From positions 1 through 36,589 of the forward strand of contig JAFDGR010000010.1 in the NCBI GenBank assembly GCA_019309145.1: DNA of 36,589 nucleotides, written 5' to 3'. Both the position numbers and the translations under genes were made by a program. Of this stretch, positions 7,469 through 16,461 are shown piece after piece. The number at the start of each line of letters is the position of its first letter. The first letter of the stretch is position 1. The stretch is from Deltaproteobacteria bacterium (GTDB taxonomy: Bacteria; Desulfobacterota; DSM-4660; Desulfatiglandales; Desulfatiglandaceae). The notes below the pieces were generated by a model. It did not search any database. It worked only from the letters and a program-made list of their open reading frames with translations, and was not told where the DNA came from.

Positions 7469-10400
7469 ATGAAACAGCTCCTTCTGACAATTGCCAAGGT
7501 ATGCCTGATATTGCTCGTCTGTTTGCTCGTTCTCCTCGTCAGTTTCGGCGTGGTACTCAGTCTTGACTGGCCATGGTGGACAGGCTTCTTTATCCTGCTG
7601 GGACTGGTGGGGCTTTTCATAGGGGTTCTCTTCCTGAAAAAAATGCTCACCAGGCGCCACGAGCAGCAGTTCGTCAATCAGATCGTGGAGCAGGACAACC
7701 GGCGTCTCAAAAGCCTGAGCGACAAGGAAAAACAACAATCAAAGGCCCTCCAGGAACGCTGGAAAGAGGCCGTGGAGACCCTGCGTCGTTCCCACTTGCG
7801 AAAATACGGGAATCCCCTCTATGTGCTTCCCTGGTACATGGTGATCGGGGAAAGCGGGTCAGGGAAGACAACCGCTATCAAGAGCGCCAGGCTGTCTTCC
7901 CCCTTTGCCGGAGAAATCCAGGCTTCAGGCATCTCGGGTACCAAGAACTGTGACTGGTGGTTCTTTGATGAAGCGGTGATCATAGACACGGCCGGACGAT
8001 ATGCCATTCCCGTGGATGAAGGCCGGGACAAGGACGAGTGGAATAAGTTCCTCAATCTTCTGGTCAAATACCGGAAGAAAGAGCCGCTCAACGGCCTCAT
8101 CGTTACCGTGGCCGCGGATAAACTGCTGGAAGACACCTCCCAGGTGCTCGAGCAGGACGGCATCCACATCAGGCGCAGGATCGATGAACTCATGCTGGCT
8201 CTGGGCGCAAAGTTCCCTATCTATGTCCTGGTCACCAAGTGTGACCTTATCCAGGGCATGACCCAGTTCTGCGACCAACTCCCGGACGGGGCCCTTGCCC
8301 AACCCATGGGGTCCGTCAACGAGGCCTTGTCCGCGGATGTGGGCGCCTTTCAGAACAAGGTCATGGATTCCCTGGGTGAACGCCTCCGACAGCTCCGGCT
8401 TTTGCTCCTCCACGAAAAAAAGGATGAGACCGCGGGCCCGGGTCTGCTGCTCTTTCCCGAGGAATTTGAACGGCTGAGGCCTGGTCTGACCTCCTTTTTA
8501 CAAGGTTTGTCCCAGGAAAACCCTTATCAGGAAACACCGCTCATGCGGGGCCTCTTTTTCAGCAGCGGCCGCCAGGAAGGGACCCCCTATTCCCATTTTC
8601 TCAAAACCCTCGGCCTGATAGAGGAAAAGGAGGTGCTTCCCGGCACCAACAAGGGACTTTTCCTGCATGATTTCTTTGCCAAGATCCTCCCCTCTGACCG
8701 GGGTATTTTCGCCCCCACCCAGAAGGCCCTCGAATGGAGCCGGCTCACCAGGAATCTCGGCCTCACCTCGTGGGTGGCCCTGGCAATAGCGGTCTGCGGA
8801 CTCCTGAGTTTTTCGTTCGTCAAAAATCTGAGCACCCTCAGGGGTGTTTCCGGTGAATTCAAGGCGCCTCCCGTGCTGAAAGGAGAAATCCTCGCGGACC
8901 TCGGTGTTCTGGACCGGTTCAAAAAGGCCGTTGCCAAGGTGGAAAAACGAAATGAGGGCTGGTGGATGCCCAGGTTCGGCCTCGACGAAAGCAAGGCCGT
9001 GGAATCCAGGCTCAAAGAAAAATACTGCCTGCAGTTTCGAAAAGGCTTCATGACGCCCCTTGACACCCTCCTGACCAAAGAGATGGCAGGCTTTTCCGCC
9101 CGCACGGATGACGACATACTGAGCAGAAACATAGCCTACCTGGTGCGCAGGATCAATCTGCTCCGGTCCCGTCTGCAGGGAGCGGACATGCAAGCGCTTG
9201 GAAACATGCCGACTCCCCCTTATGAGGCAGTCATGTTTCAGGGAGACCGGGATCTTGTCCCGGAAATAAAGGGAAAGCTGGCCCAGCTCTACCTGTATTA
9301 CCTGACCTGGGGTCATGATACCACTGTCCTCAACAAGGAGATGATCAACCTCCAGAAATGGCTCGCCCATATTGTCCGGCTCAAAGACAGCGATTTGCGG
9401 TGGCTTGTGGCCTGGGCCAATGACCAGGAGAAGCTCCCGCCGGTCACCCTGGAGGATTTCTGGGGCGGGACCAATCCCGTGGAGGACACGAACATGGTCC
9501 AGCCCGCTTTTACCCGGGCGGGCAAGAAGGCCATAGCTGATTTCCTGAATGAACTGGAAGCAGCCTTACCGGATCCCGGCCCTCCCATGATCGCCCGGCA
9601 GAAAATCGATTTTGAAACCTGGTACCGGTCCGCCTACCTGGATTCATGGTATCGGTTCGGCGCCCGTTTCTCAGCAGGGAGCAAGCGGCTCAAGCAGCAG
9701 GATGAACGGCTGCAGATGGTGGCCAGGGCATCGGAAAACGGCGCTCCCTACTTTGCGCTCCTGGACAGGATGGCAGCGGAACTGCAGGACTACAGTACCC
9801 AAAAGGAGCTTCCTCCGTGGGTTGAACGTGTCTTTGACTTTCAGGACCTCAAGGCACAGGCAAAGCAAATCAAGAACATGAAGGGTAAGAGCGCCTTAGG
9901 AAAGGCCCTCCCCAAGGGGAAACAATTGATCTCCACCATCAAGAGGACGCTCCGAGCCACCGGCAAGAGCAAGACCATGAAGGCGCAACTGAAGGGCGGC
10001 AAGGCCTTTCTCGCATACCAGGATGCCCTCAAACAACTTGGCCCGGTGGCGGAATCCCGGAAGGTGGCTTACCAGGAGGCGATTCAGCTTTTCGGGGAAG
10101 ACCCCGTCACCGGCAAGTCCTCCTTTTTTACGGCAAACCAGTCCATATCCCGGCTCAAGACCCTGATCGGCACCGGGAAAGAAGGCGAGAAAATGTACTG
10201 GGCCCTTTTCGCCGGGCCCCTCAGCCTGATTCGTGATTTTGTGATTACCGAGACGGCATGCTATCTCCAGAGCAAGTGGGAAAAGGATGTCCTGGTGGAA
10301 ATCCAGGGGATTCGAGACCAGAGAGCCCTGCAGAAAATCCTCCTGGGACAGGGCGGCCTTACCACCAGGTTCGTGAAAGGTCCGGCCGCTCCTTTTCTGA

Positions 10401-10969
10401 GCCGGAGTCTCAGGAAAGGATACTATCCCAAACGGGCACTCGGCGGTCATATCCCCTTTTCACAACCCTTCCTTAAGTTCCTCACCAAGGGGGTGGCACG
10501 GCGAAGAGCTGTTCAGGCGCAATACAAGGTGACCATCAAAGGGCTCCCCACGGATGCCAACCAGGGGGCCAGGCTGCGCCCCCAGGCAACCCATCTTGAA
10601 CTCCAATGCGGGGACACCACCCAGAAGCTTGATAACTACCAGTTTCCGGTCCGGAAAACCTTTAAATGGTCTCCCGACTCCTGCGGCGATGTGCTTTTCA
10701 GGATCGAGGTGGGCAACATCGAGCTGGTAAAAAGATACACGGGTTCTTATGCCTTTCCAAAGTTCCTCCGGGATTTCAGGTCAGGGCAACGGATCTTTCG
10801 CAGGCAGGAATTTCCCGAGCACGAGGCTGATCTGAAAAGGATAGGCGTGAAATACATCAAGGCCAATTTCCGGTTCCGGGGGAACAAGCCGGTGATCGGG
10901 CTCCTGGGATCCGCCCCCGGCCGGGTCCCGCAGGAAATCGCAACATGCGCGACACAGGCAAATCAATAG
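7469..10969 (+). CDS. tssM: T6SS inner-membrane protein TssM (IcmF family)
   Basis: A 1166-residue IcmF-family protein that forms the scaffold of the trans-envelope channel with TssL and TssJ. Two N-terminal membrane helices lie at about residues 5-30 and 36-57, followed by a cytoplasmic NTPase-like domain with Walker A GESGSGKT (127-134) and an IIDTAGRY (DTAG) segment near 171. A third membrane helix is at about 430-453, and the rest is the large periplasmic region whose C-terminal beta domain contacts TssJ. The intact Walker A indicates that this TssM may bind nucleotide, which is not true of all family members. Its last 25 bases overlap tagF. Length and architecture are normal. Confidence 0.95.
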   Translation: MKQLLLTIAKVCLILLVCLLVLLVSFGVVLSLDWPWWTGFFILLGLVGLFIGVLFLKKMLTRRHEQQFVNQIVEQDNRRLKSLSDKEKQQSKALQERWKEAVETLRRSHLRKYGNPLYVLPWYMVIGESGSGKTTAIKSARLSSPFAGEIQASGISGTKNCDWWFFDEAVIIDTAGRYAIPVDEGRDKDEWNKFLNLLVKYRKKEPLNGLIVTVAADKLLEDTSQVLEQDGIHIRRRIDELMLALGAKFPIYVLVTKCDLIQGMTQFCDQLPDGALAQPMGSVNEALSADVGAFQNKVMDSLGERLRQLRLLLLHEKKDETAGPGLLLFPEEFERLRPGLTSFLQGLSQENPYQETPLMRGLFFSSGRQEGTPYSHFLKTLGLIEEKEVLPGTNKGLFLHDFFAKILPSDRGIFAPTQKALEWSRLTRNLGLTSWVALAIAVCGLLSFSFVKNLSTLRGVSGEFKAPPVLKGEILADLGVLDRFKKAVAKVEKRNEGWWMPRFGLDESKAVESRLKEKYCLQFRKGFMTPLDTLLTKEMAGFSARTDDDILSRNIAYLVRRINLLRSRLQGADMQALGNMPTPPYEAVMFQGDRDLVPEIKGKLAQLYLYYLTWGHDTTVLNKEMINLQKWLAHIVRLKDSDLRWLVAWANDQEKLPPVTLEDFWGGTNPVEDTNMVQPAFTRAGKKAIADFLNELEAALPDPGPPMIARQKIDFETWYRSAYLDSWYRFGARFSAGSKRLKQQDERLQMVARASENGAPYFALLDRMAAELQDYSTQKELPPWVERVFDFQDLKAQAKQIKNMKGKSALGKALPKGKQLISTIKRTLRATGKSKTMKAQLKGGKAFLAYQDALKQLGPVAESRKVAYQEAIQLFGEDPVTGKSSFFTANQSISRLKTLIGTGKEGEKMYWALFAGPLSLIRDFVITETACYLQSKWEKDVLVEIQGIRDQRALQKILLGQGGLTTRFVKGPAAPFLSRSLRKGYYPKRALGGHIPFSQPFLKFLTKGVARRRAVQAQYKVTIKGLPTDANQGARLRPQATHLELQCGDTTQKLDNYQFPVRKTFKWSPDSCGDVLFRIEVGNIELVKRYTGSYAFPKFLRDFRSGQRIFRRQEFPEHEADLKRIGVKYIKANFRFRGNKPVIGLLGSAPGRVPQEIATCATQANQ

Positions 10970-11697
10970 GCGGCTGGCACTGGGCCGCGGCCGGCAAGCA
11001 CCCGGCGGCCAAGGATTTCATGGAGGCGGGGGAACCATTTCCTCTCTTCGACGCCCTTTCCCAATGGATGGAGAAGGGGTACGAACAAGGAGTCCCGGGA
11101 AAAGATGTGACCTCACTCCATTCATGGAGGTTCTGGGCGAGAGGCGGAAGAAAAAACGCTGTTGCCTGCGGACTGCTGAAGGACAGTTGTGATAACATCG
11201 GCAGGCCCTACCCGCTCCTCATCATGGGGACGGGAGAGCTGGACGGATGGGAGGAGCACTGGGATCTCCTGCCCCTGGCATGCGAGACCACCTGGGGACA
11301 GATGGAGTCCTTTTCAACCCGCATGTACAGAACCTTTCAAGAACTGGAACAGGACCTCTTCGGGATGCGGGTCCCTGCTGCGCGGTGGGATGATTTCTCA
11401 GGGACGGATTTTTCCACGTACACGTCTTCACCCTCCCGGGAGCTGATAGAGGATTTTGTGCCGGGAGACGTTTTTTCCGTGCAACTGGAGGCCCTCCCTG
11501 CCCAGGATCAGAAGATGCAGATTCTTGCCTGGCACCGTCTTTGCAAAAACCACGTCAAGGATCTGCCGGTCATCGTTTTCATGGGCAATACCGGGGGAGA
11601 AGCGCCTCATCTTTACATGGCCCGGCGTGCTCTGGCTGTTGACGATTTCAAAAGGCTCTGGGCTGAAAATTCCGCAGAAAATGAGAGGAGTCACTGA
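10945..11697 (+). CDS. tagF: T6SS regulator TagF
   Basis: A 250-residue protein whose N-terminal half matches the TagF/SciT family (Pfam PF09867), with the GGWHWAAAGKHPAAKDF segment (a variant of the family's GKxPxxxDF pattern) and a YPLLIMG strand. In Pseudomonas aeruginosa TagF is a post-translational repressor that acts with the threonine-phosphorylation pathway by engaging the FHA protein. Some bacteria have TagF fused to the phosphatase PppA; here it is unfused and no phosphatase gene is in the window. It starts inside the end of tssM (25-base overlap) and its stop abuts the tssA start, which implies translational coupling. Regulatory role here is by homology. Confidence 0.85.
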   Translation: MRDTGKSIGGWHWAAAGKHPAAKDFMEAGEPFPLFDALSQWMEKGYEQGVPGKDVTSLHSWRFWARGGRKNAVACGLLKDSCDNIGRPYPLLIMGTGELDGWEEHWDLLPLACETTWGQMESFSTRMYRTFQELEQDLFGMRVPAARWDDFSGTDFSTYTSSPSRELIEDFVPGDVFSVQLEALPAQDQKMQILAWHRLCKNHVKDLPVIVFMGNTGGEAPHLYMARRALAVDDFKRLWAENSAENERSH

Positions 11698-13272
11698 ATG
11701 GATCTGCTGTTGCTGGGCAAAGAGGGAATTGATCAAAAAAGCCCGACAGGCATCAATATCCGCTATGAACCGGAGTTTGATGAACTGCAGGCAGAGATCG
11801 ACAAGCTCTCGTCGCCCACGTCCTCCGGCTCTTTTGACTGGGAAAAGATCATAAAGATCTCTTCAGAGATACTCGCCGGCAAATCAAAGGACCTTCTGGT
11901 GGCCAGCTATCTTGCTGTTGCACTCATCCATACACAAAAAGTCGATGGACTGTCTCTTGGACTGCACATCTATGGAGACCTCCTGGAATCTTTCTGGGAC
12001 GATCTTTTTCCGCCCAAGAAGCGTCTGAGAGGACGCATCGGGGCAATCGAGTGGTGGATTGAAAAAAGTGCGTCCGTCCTGGAACAGTTGAAACCGGATC
12101 CACTTCCCCCGGAAAAGATCAAGGAACTCAAAGAAGCCCTTGAAAAAGTTGACCGACTCCTGAAAGACTACTTGGATGAACCTCCTTCGGTGCGGGGGAT
12201 TGAGCGATATCTGGACATGATCCCTGCCCCGGTCGAAGAAGGACCTGAACTTGAAGCTCCGAAAGAGGCCGAGCAAAAGGATTCCGGAGCCCGCGCCCAG
12301 CCTCAGCCGCAAAAGGGCCCAGTAGCCCGAGAACCCGAGACCATTGCCTCGGACGAGGATGCACAGAAGGTATTCCGCCTCGGTCTTCAAAGCATTCGGA
12401 AAGCGGCTTTCCACCTCAGGGAATCAAATATCGGGAACCCGGCGCCGTACCGATGGACGCGTTTCATTGCCTGGGCACCGGTGGCATCCCCTCCCCCTGC
12501 CACGGACGGCAAGACCATGATCCCTCCACCGTCGCCCCAGATTCTGGCGGATCTGGATACGTTCCGGGATGCCGGAAACTGGGAGGCCTTAGTGAAGCTG
12601 GCGGAGACAACCCTTCTCCAGTCCATTTTCTGGCTTGACCTGAACCGTTTCAGCTGGGAAGCACTCGGCAACATGGGGGAACAGTATCAGGATGCCCAGA
12701 ACGCGATCGGCCAGGAAACAGCCCTTCTGCTCCATCGTTTTCCTGAACTTGCGGGGCTCTCTTTTTCAGACGAAACGCCGCTGGCCGACAACGATACCCG
12801 ACAATGGATCGGAAACATCAGGCTCGGCCCCGGTGGTGGAGAGGAAGCAGCAGGCCCGATTGGTTCCACCGGATCTGACGCGGAAACAGAAGCCATGACC
12901 CAAGCCATTCAAAAGGCCATGACCCTGGCCAGGAAGAAGAAGACGGCCGAGGCAACACGATTGCTGCAGCAGGGCCTTCAAAGCAGTGCTTCTCCCAGGG
13001 ACAAACTCCACTGGAGAATGGCCCTTGCGGAGGTCCTGATCCGGGCGAAGAAAACAGGGCTTGCCATCCCGCACCTGGAGGAAATTCTGCATATCCTGGA
13101 GACCTATCGACTCGAAGAATGGGACGCCGGCCTTGCCGTCAAGGCACTGAAAATCGCGCACACGGGTTTTGAGGCAGACCCGAACGAGAGATCAAAACAG
13201 GAAGCATCGAGAGTGCTCTCCCGCATCTCAACACTCAACCCTGTTGAGGCCTTGCGTCTGGTGAAAAAGTAG
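11698..13272 (+). CDS. tssA: T6SS assembly protein TssA
   Basis: A 524-residue TssA protein. The N-terminal ImpA_N domain (about residues 5-130; Pfam PF06812) includes the DLLVASYLAVAL helix and the SFWDDLFPPKKRLRGRIGAIEWW segment, a strong hallmark. A charged proline- and glutamine-rich linker spans about residues 180-220, and the C-terminal half matches the VasJ-type helical region (GLQSIRKAAFHLRE onward) that oligomerises in long TssA variants. TssA primes baseplate assembly and coordinates tube and sheath polymerisation, staying at the distal end in the long forms. Its ATG follows the tagF stop directly. It is followed by an 84-base gap before tssB. Confidence 0.92.
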   Translation: MDLLLLGKEGIDQKSPTGINIRYEPEFDELQAEIDKLSSPTSSGSFDWEKIIKISSEILAGKSKDLLVASYLAVALIHTQKVDGLSLGLHIYGDLLESFWDDLFPPKKRLRGRIGAIEWWIEKSASVLEQLKPDPLPPEKIKELKEALEKVDRLLKDYLDEPPSVRGIERYLDMIPAPVEEGPELEAPKEAEQKDSGARAQPQPQKGPVAREPETIASDEDAQKVFRLGLQSIRKAAFHLRESNIGNPAPYRWTRFIAWAPVASPPPATDGKTMIPPPSPQILADLDTFRDAGNWEALVKLAETTLLQSIFWLDLNRFSWEALGNMGEQYQDAQNAIGQETALLLHRFPELAGLSFSDETPLADNDTRQWIGNIRLGPGGGEEAAGPIGSTGSDAETEAMTQAIQKAMTLARKKKTAEATRLLQQGLQSSASPRDKLHWRMALAEVLIRAKKTGLAIPHLEEILHILETYRLEEWDAGLAVKALKIAHTGFEADPNERSKQEASRVLSRISTLNPVEALRLVKK

Positions 13273-13356
13273 CTTCTGCTCCGGGGGTATTCCGTATTGC
13301 TACTTTTCCAATTTCATGGTAGGAAGTGAACATAAATTCGAACAAAGGAGGGGATT

Positions 13357-13845
13357 ATGGCCAAAGAAGCATCGGTTGCACCAAGGGAAAGGGTAAACAT
13401 TGTCTATCGCCCGGCAACGGGTGATGCCCAGGAAGAGGTGGAACTTCCTCTGAAGGTCCTCGTCATGGGGGATTTTACCGGAAAACCGGACGACCGCCTT
13501 GTGGAGGACAGGGAACCAATCAATATTGATAAGGACAACTTTAACGAAGTGCTCAAGGCCCAGAACATTCAAATTGACGTGACGGTTCCAAATAAGATCT
13601 CCGGTGAGCCTGACGAAGATATGAACGTCTCCCTCAAGTTCGAATCATTGAAAGACTTTGGGCCTGAAGCGGTGGCCAAGAACACGCCGGAGTTGAATCG
13701 CCTCCTGGAACTCAGGGAAGCCCTGGGATCACTGAAAGGTCCGTTGAGCAACATTCCTGCCTTTCGAAAAAAAATCCAGGAATTGGTCAAAGATGAAGAC
13801 GCACGGGAAAAATTATTGAAAGAACTGGGCGTAGAAGACAAATAG
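13357..13845 (+). CDS. tssB: T6SS sheath small subunit TssB
   Basis: A 162-residue TssB/VipA protein (Pfam PF05591). The APRERVNIVYRPATGDAQEEVELPLKVLVMGDF N-terminal pattern (positions 5-38) and the LRVTVPNK-like segment (here IDVTVPNKI) followed by a SLKDFGPEAV helix are diagnostic. TssB and TssC form the contractile sheath around the Hcp tube. The ATG at 13357 has a strong AAAGGAGGGG ribosome binding site, one of the best in the cluster, consistent with the high copy number of sheath subunits. It is 21 bases from tssC. Confidence 0.95.
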   Translation: MAKEASVAPRERVNIVYRPATGDAQEEVELPLKVLVMGDFTGKPDDRLVEDREPINIDKDNFNEVLKAQNIQIDVTVPNKISGEPDEDMNVSLKFESLKDFGPEAVAKNTPELNRLLELREALGSLKGPLSNIPAFRKKIQELVKDEDAREKLLKELGVEDK

Positions 13846-13866
13846 GTATAATGAGGAGGTGATTTC

Positions 13867-15348
13867 ATGGCTGAAGAAGAAAAACAGGCTGCCTCTGCTG
13901 AGGAGACAACCGAAGAGCTTTCAATTTTGGACGAGATCGTCCATGCCACCAAGCTCCAACCAACAGATGAAGCGTATGATGTGACAAAAAAGGGTGTGGA
14001 GGCCTTGATCGCCCAACTCCTTGAACCGGGGCGGGAAGTACCGAAGATCTCCAAGGCGGTGGTCGATGATATGATCGCGGAAATCGACAAGAAACTCAGC
14101 CTGCAGCTTGATGCCATCCTGCATCATCCGGAGGTGCAGAAACTGGAATCGGCATGGCGCTCCCTGAAATTCCTGGTAGACCGGACCGACTTCAGGGAGA
14201 ACATTAAGCTGGAAGTAGTCAATATTTCCAAAGACGACCTGCTGGATGACTTTGAGGACGCCCCTGAAGTGCCGAAATCGGGACTCTACAAGACGGTCTA
14301 TACGGCGGAGTATGGACAGTTTGGTGGACAACCGTACGCGGCCATGGTGGGCAACTATGAATTCGGCTATGGCCCCCAGGATATTAAACTGCTCCAGTAC
14401 GTGGGCAGTGTGGCAAGCATGGCCCACGCGCCGTTTATTGCCGCCGCCGGGCCCCAGATGTTTGGATTGGACAGTTTCAACGGGCTCCCCGACCTCAAGG
14501 ACCTCAAGTCCATCTTTGAAGGCCCGCAGTACACCAAATGGCAGTCCTTCAGGGAATCGGAAGACGCCAGGTATGTGGCGCTCACCCTTCCAAGGTTCCT
14601 CCTTCGCCTTCCCTATGGCCCTGATACCCAGCCGGTGAAGGCCTTCAACTATGAGGAAGACGTGTCCGCCAACCACGAGCATTACCTCTGGGGAAACACG
14701 GCCTTCACGTTTGCCAGCAGGCTGACCGACAGCTTTGCCAAGTATCGATGGTGCGCAAACATTATCGGTCCCAAGGGAGGGGGCGCGGTGGAGGATCTGC
14801 CCCTGCATCAATATGAGGCCATGGGGGCAATCCAGACAAAGATCCCCACGGAGGTGCTCATCTCCGAGAGGAGGGAGTATGAACTCGCGGAAGAAGGGTT
14901 TATTGGACTCACCATGCGAAAGGGAAGTGATAATGCCGCCTTCTTTTCCGCAAATTCAGTGCAGAAGCCGAAATTCTTCGGCATCAGCAAGGAAGGCAAA
15001 GAGGCTGAGCTGAACTACAAGCTGGGACTCCAATTGCCGTACATGTTCGTCATCAACCGGATGGCCCATTATCTGAAAGTCATCCAGCGTGAAAACATCG
15101 GCACCTGGAAAGAACGGACTGACCTGGAAAGGGAACTCAATACCTGGATCACCCAATACGTGGTGAACATGGATAACCCGGCACCGGAGGTCAGGAGTCG
15201 GCGACCCCTCCGGCAGGCACAGGTCACCGTCGAGGACGTGGAAGGGGAGCCGGGTTGGTACCGGGTCGGGCTCAAGGTCAGGCCCCATTTCAAATACATG
15301 GGCGCCTTCTTTACCCTCTCGCTGGTAGGAAAACTGGACAAGGAATAA
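13867..15348 (+). CDS. tssC: T6SS sheath large subunit TssC
   Basis: A 493-residue TssC/VipB protein (Pfam PF05943 and the C-terminal PF18945). Typical segments are the LESAWRSLKFLVDRTDFRE helix-strand unit near residue 95, the FGGQPYAAMVGNYEFG strand, the LPRFLLRLPYG motif, and the C-terminal RPLRQAQVTVEDVEG and VRPHFKYMGAFFTLSLVGKL. TssC provides most of the sheath and the ClpV recognition helix lies at its N-terminus, which here is preceded by an acidic EEE-rich stretch. Length is normal. A GAGGAGGTGATTTC leader gives it a strong ribosome binding site. It pairs with tssB upstream and with hcp 64 bases downstream. Confidence 0.96.
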   Translation: MAEEEKQAASAEETTEELSILDEIVHATKLQPTDEAYDVTKKGVEALIAQLLEPGREVPKISKAVVDDMIAEIDKKLSLQLDAILHHPEVQKLESAWRSLKFLVDRTDFRENIKLEVVNISKDDLLDDFEDAPEVPKSGLYKTVYTAEYGQFGGQPYAAMVGNYEFGYGPQDIKLLQYVGSVASMAHAPFIAAAGPQMFGLDSFNGLPDLKDLKSIFEGPQYTKWQSFRESEDARYVALTLPRFLLRLPYGPDTQPVKAFNYEEDVSANHEHYLWGNTAFTFASRLTDSFAKYRWCANIIGPKGGGAVEDLPLHQYEAMGAIQTKIPTEVLISERREYELAEEGFIGLTMRKGSDNAAFFSANSVQKPKFFGISKEGKEAELNYKLGLQLPYMFVINRMAHYLKVIQRENIGTWKERTDLERELNTWITQYVVNMDNPAPEVRSRRPLRQAQVTVEDVEGEPGWYRVGLKVRPHFKYMGAFFTLSLVGKLDKE

Positions 15349-15374
15349 TAGGGATTGGAAAGAAAATCAACAAT

Positions 15375-15397
15375 TCAACTGAACATGCTCAACTGAA
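15375..15397 (+). repeat. Short direct repeat in the hcp leader
   Basis: TCAACTGAA occurs at 15375-15383 and again at 15389-15397, 14 bases start to start and just upstream of the hcp ribosome binding site (AGGAGG near 15398). It could be chance or a site for an RNA or protein regulator. Confidence 0.35.
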
Positions 15398-15412
15398 AGG
15401 AGGATCAACACT

Positions 15413-15904
15413 ATGGCAATGACAGTACATCTTTTCTTGAAGGCCAATGGACAGGATATACAAGGTGATTCGACGATCGAATCACTAGATAGGGCGGACT
15501 CAATCGAGTGCCTTTCGTATACCGATGCTGTGCGAACGGCCCGGGAGGCCTCATCGGGGATGGCAAGCGGTGAGAGGACCTACGAACCCATCAGGATTAC
15601 CAAGCGGGTCGACAAAAGTTCACCGCTCCTGTTTAAGGCCCTAACGAACAATGAGGTTATTGAGGCCACCTTCCGGTTCTACAGACCCAACCCGGCCGGG
15701 GACGGGACCACTCAACATTTTTATACGATTGAGATCACCGAAGCAAGAATCGCATCATACAACCGTATCAGCCCTGATGTCATTGATCCGGCATCAGCAA
15801 ATGCCCCGCCCACGGAGGAAATTGGTTTTGTTTTTGGACGAATCGTCCAAACATACGAACCTGATGGGATAGAGCACGAAGATCATTGGTCTCAAAGGAC
15901 GTAG
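15413..15904 (+). CDS. hcp: T6SS tube protein Hcp (TssD)
   Basis: A 163-residue Hcp-family protein (Pfam PF05638). The MTVHLFLKANGQDIQGD start, the GERTYEPIRITKRVDKSSPLLFKALTNNE core and the C-terminal EIGFVFGRIVQTYEPDGIE strand are the standard hexameric ring fold. Hcp stacks into the inner tube that is propelled with its effectors. There is no C-terminal extension, so this is a plain structural Hcp rather than an evolved one with a fused toxin. AGGAGG lies upstream of the ATG. A strong hairpin follows the stop, and tssE begins 122 bases later with a poor ribosome binding site, suggesting higher hcp expression than its downstream neighbours. Confidence 0.95.
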   Translation: MAMTVHLFLKANGQDIQGDSTIESLDRADSIECLSYTDAVRTAREASSGMASGERTYEPIRITKRVDKSSPLLFKALTNNEVIEATFRFYRPNPAGDGTTQHFYTIEITEARIASYNRISPDVIDPASANAPPTEEIGFVFGRIVQTYEPDGIEHEDHWSQRT

Positions 15905-15934
15905 TGTTTTGTTCGTCTCTCTTGGGAGGATCAC

Positions 15935-15978
15935 TGGTGCTTTTTCGCGCGATGCGTCCTGTCGGTGAAAAGGCACCA
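15935..15978 (+). terminator. Strong hairpin after hcp (partial terminator or mRNA-stabilising stem)
   Basis: TGGTGCTTTTTC (15935-15946) pairs with GAAAAGGCACCA (15967-15978) to give a 12-bp stem with a single G-T wobble around a 20-base loop, 30 bases after the hcp stop. It is followed by a run of A and then TTTATTG, not a proper T tract. It is therefore more likely a 3' end-protecting or attenuating structure than a full terminator. Confidence 0.6.
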
Positions 15979-16026
15979 AAAAATTTATTGTATAAGGGAA
16001 AATAGGCTGCTCAGTGTTGAGATTTC

Positions 16027-16440
16027 ATGGCAAAAGACAGGCTCCTTGAAAGGATTCGAAAACGGCAGAAAGACCCGCGCGTCCGGCGGAAAGAGGACCC
16101 GAAGGAAGTCGTGGATTCGGTACTGCGTCACCTCCAGCGAATTCTCAATACCAGACAAGGCAGCGTTCCTATTGCTGACGATTTTGGTTTACCCGATCTG
16201 ACGGAATTGCACCTGGATTACCCTGACTCGCTCAGGATGTTTGAGCGGGCGATCCGGCAAACCATCCAAAAATTTGAGCCGCGGCTAAGCGGTCTCCGGG
16301 TTCGTTTTGTGCCGGACGAGGAGGATCCCCTTTCCCTGCGTTTCCAAATCGTCGCCAAGCTCGAATCAGAAGGATACAAAGACCCTGTGCGCTTTGAGAG
16401 TATCGTGGGCTCCGATGGAAAGATACGTATAAAGCGCTGA
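16027..16440 (+). CDS. tssE: T6SS baseplate protein TssE (gp25-like)
   Basis: A 137-residue protein of the gp25 / lysozyme-related baseplate family (Pfam PF04965). The N-terminal LLERIRKRQKDP helix, LRHLQRILNTRQGSVPIADDFGLPDL and the IRQTIQKFEPRLSGLRVRF segment are typical. TssE belongs to the TssE-F-G wedge that starts sheath polymerisation. The ribosome binding site ahead of the ATG at 16027 is weak (GTTGAGATTTC). The gene follows the hcp hairpin and precedes tssF by 21 bases. Length is normal for the family. Confidence 0.93.
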   Translation: MAKDRLLERIRKRQKDPRVRRKEDPKEVVDSVLRHLQRILNTRQGSVPIADDFGLPDLTELHLDYPDSLRMFERAIRQTIQKFEPRLSGLRVRFVPDEEDPLSLRFQIVAKLESEGYKDPVRFESIVGSDGKIRIKR

Positions 16441-16461
16441 AGAAAGGTTCGTTGAACAATT

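Noticed and set aside
13921-14811. Antisense open frame of 296 codons opposite tssC
   Set aside because: Entirely opposite a diagnostic TssC sequence, no recognisable domain.
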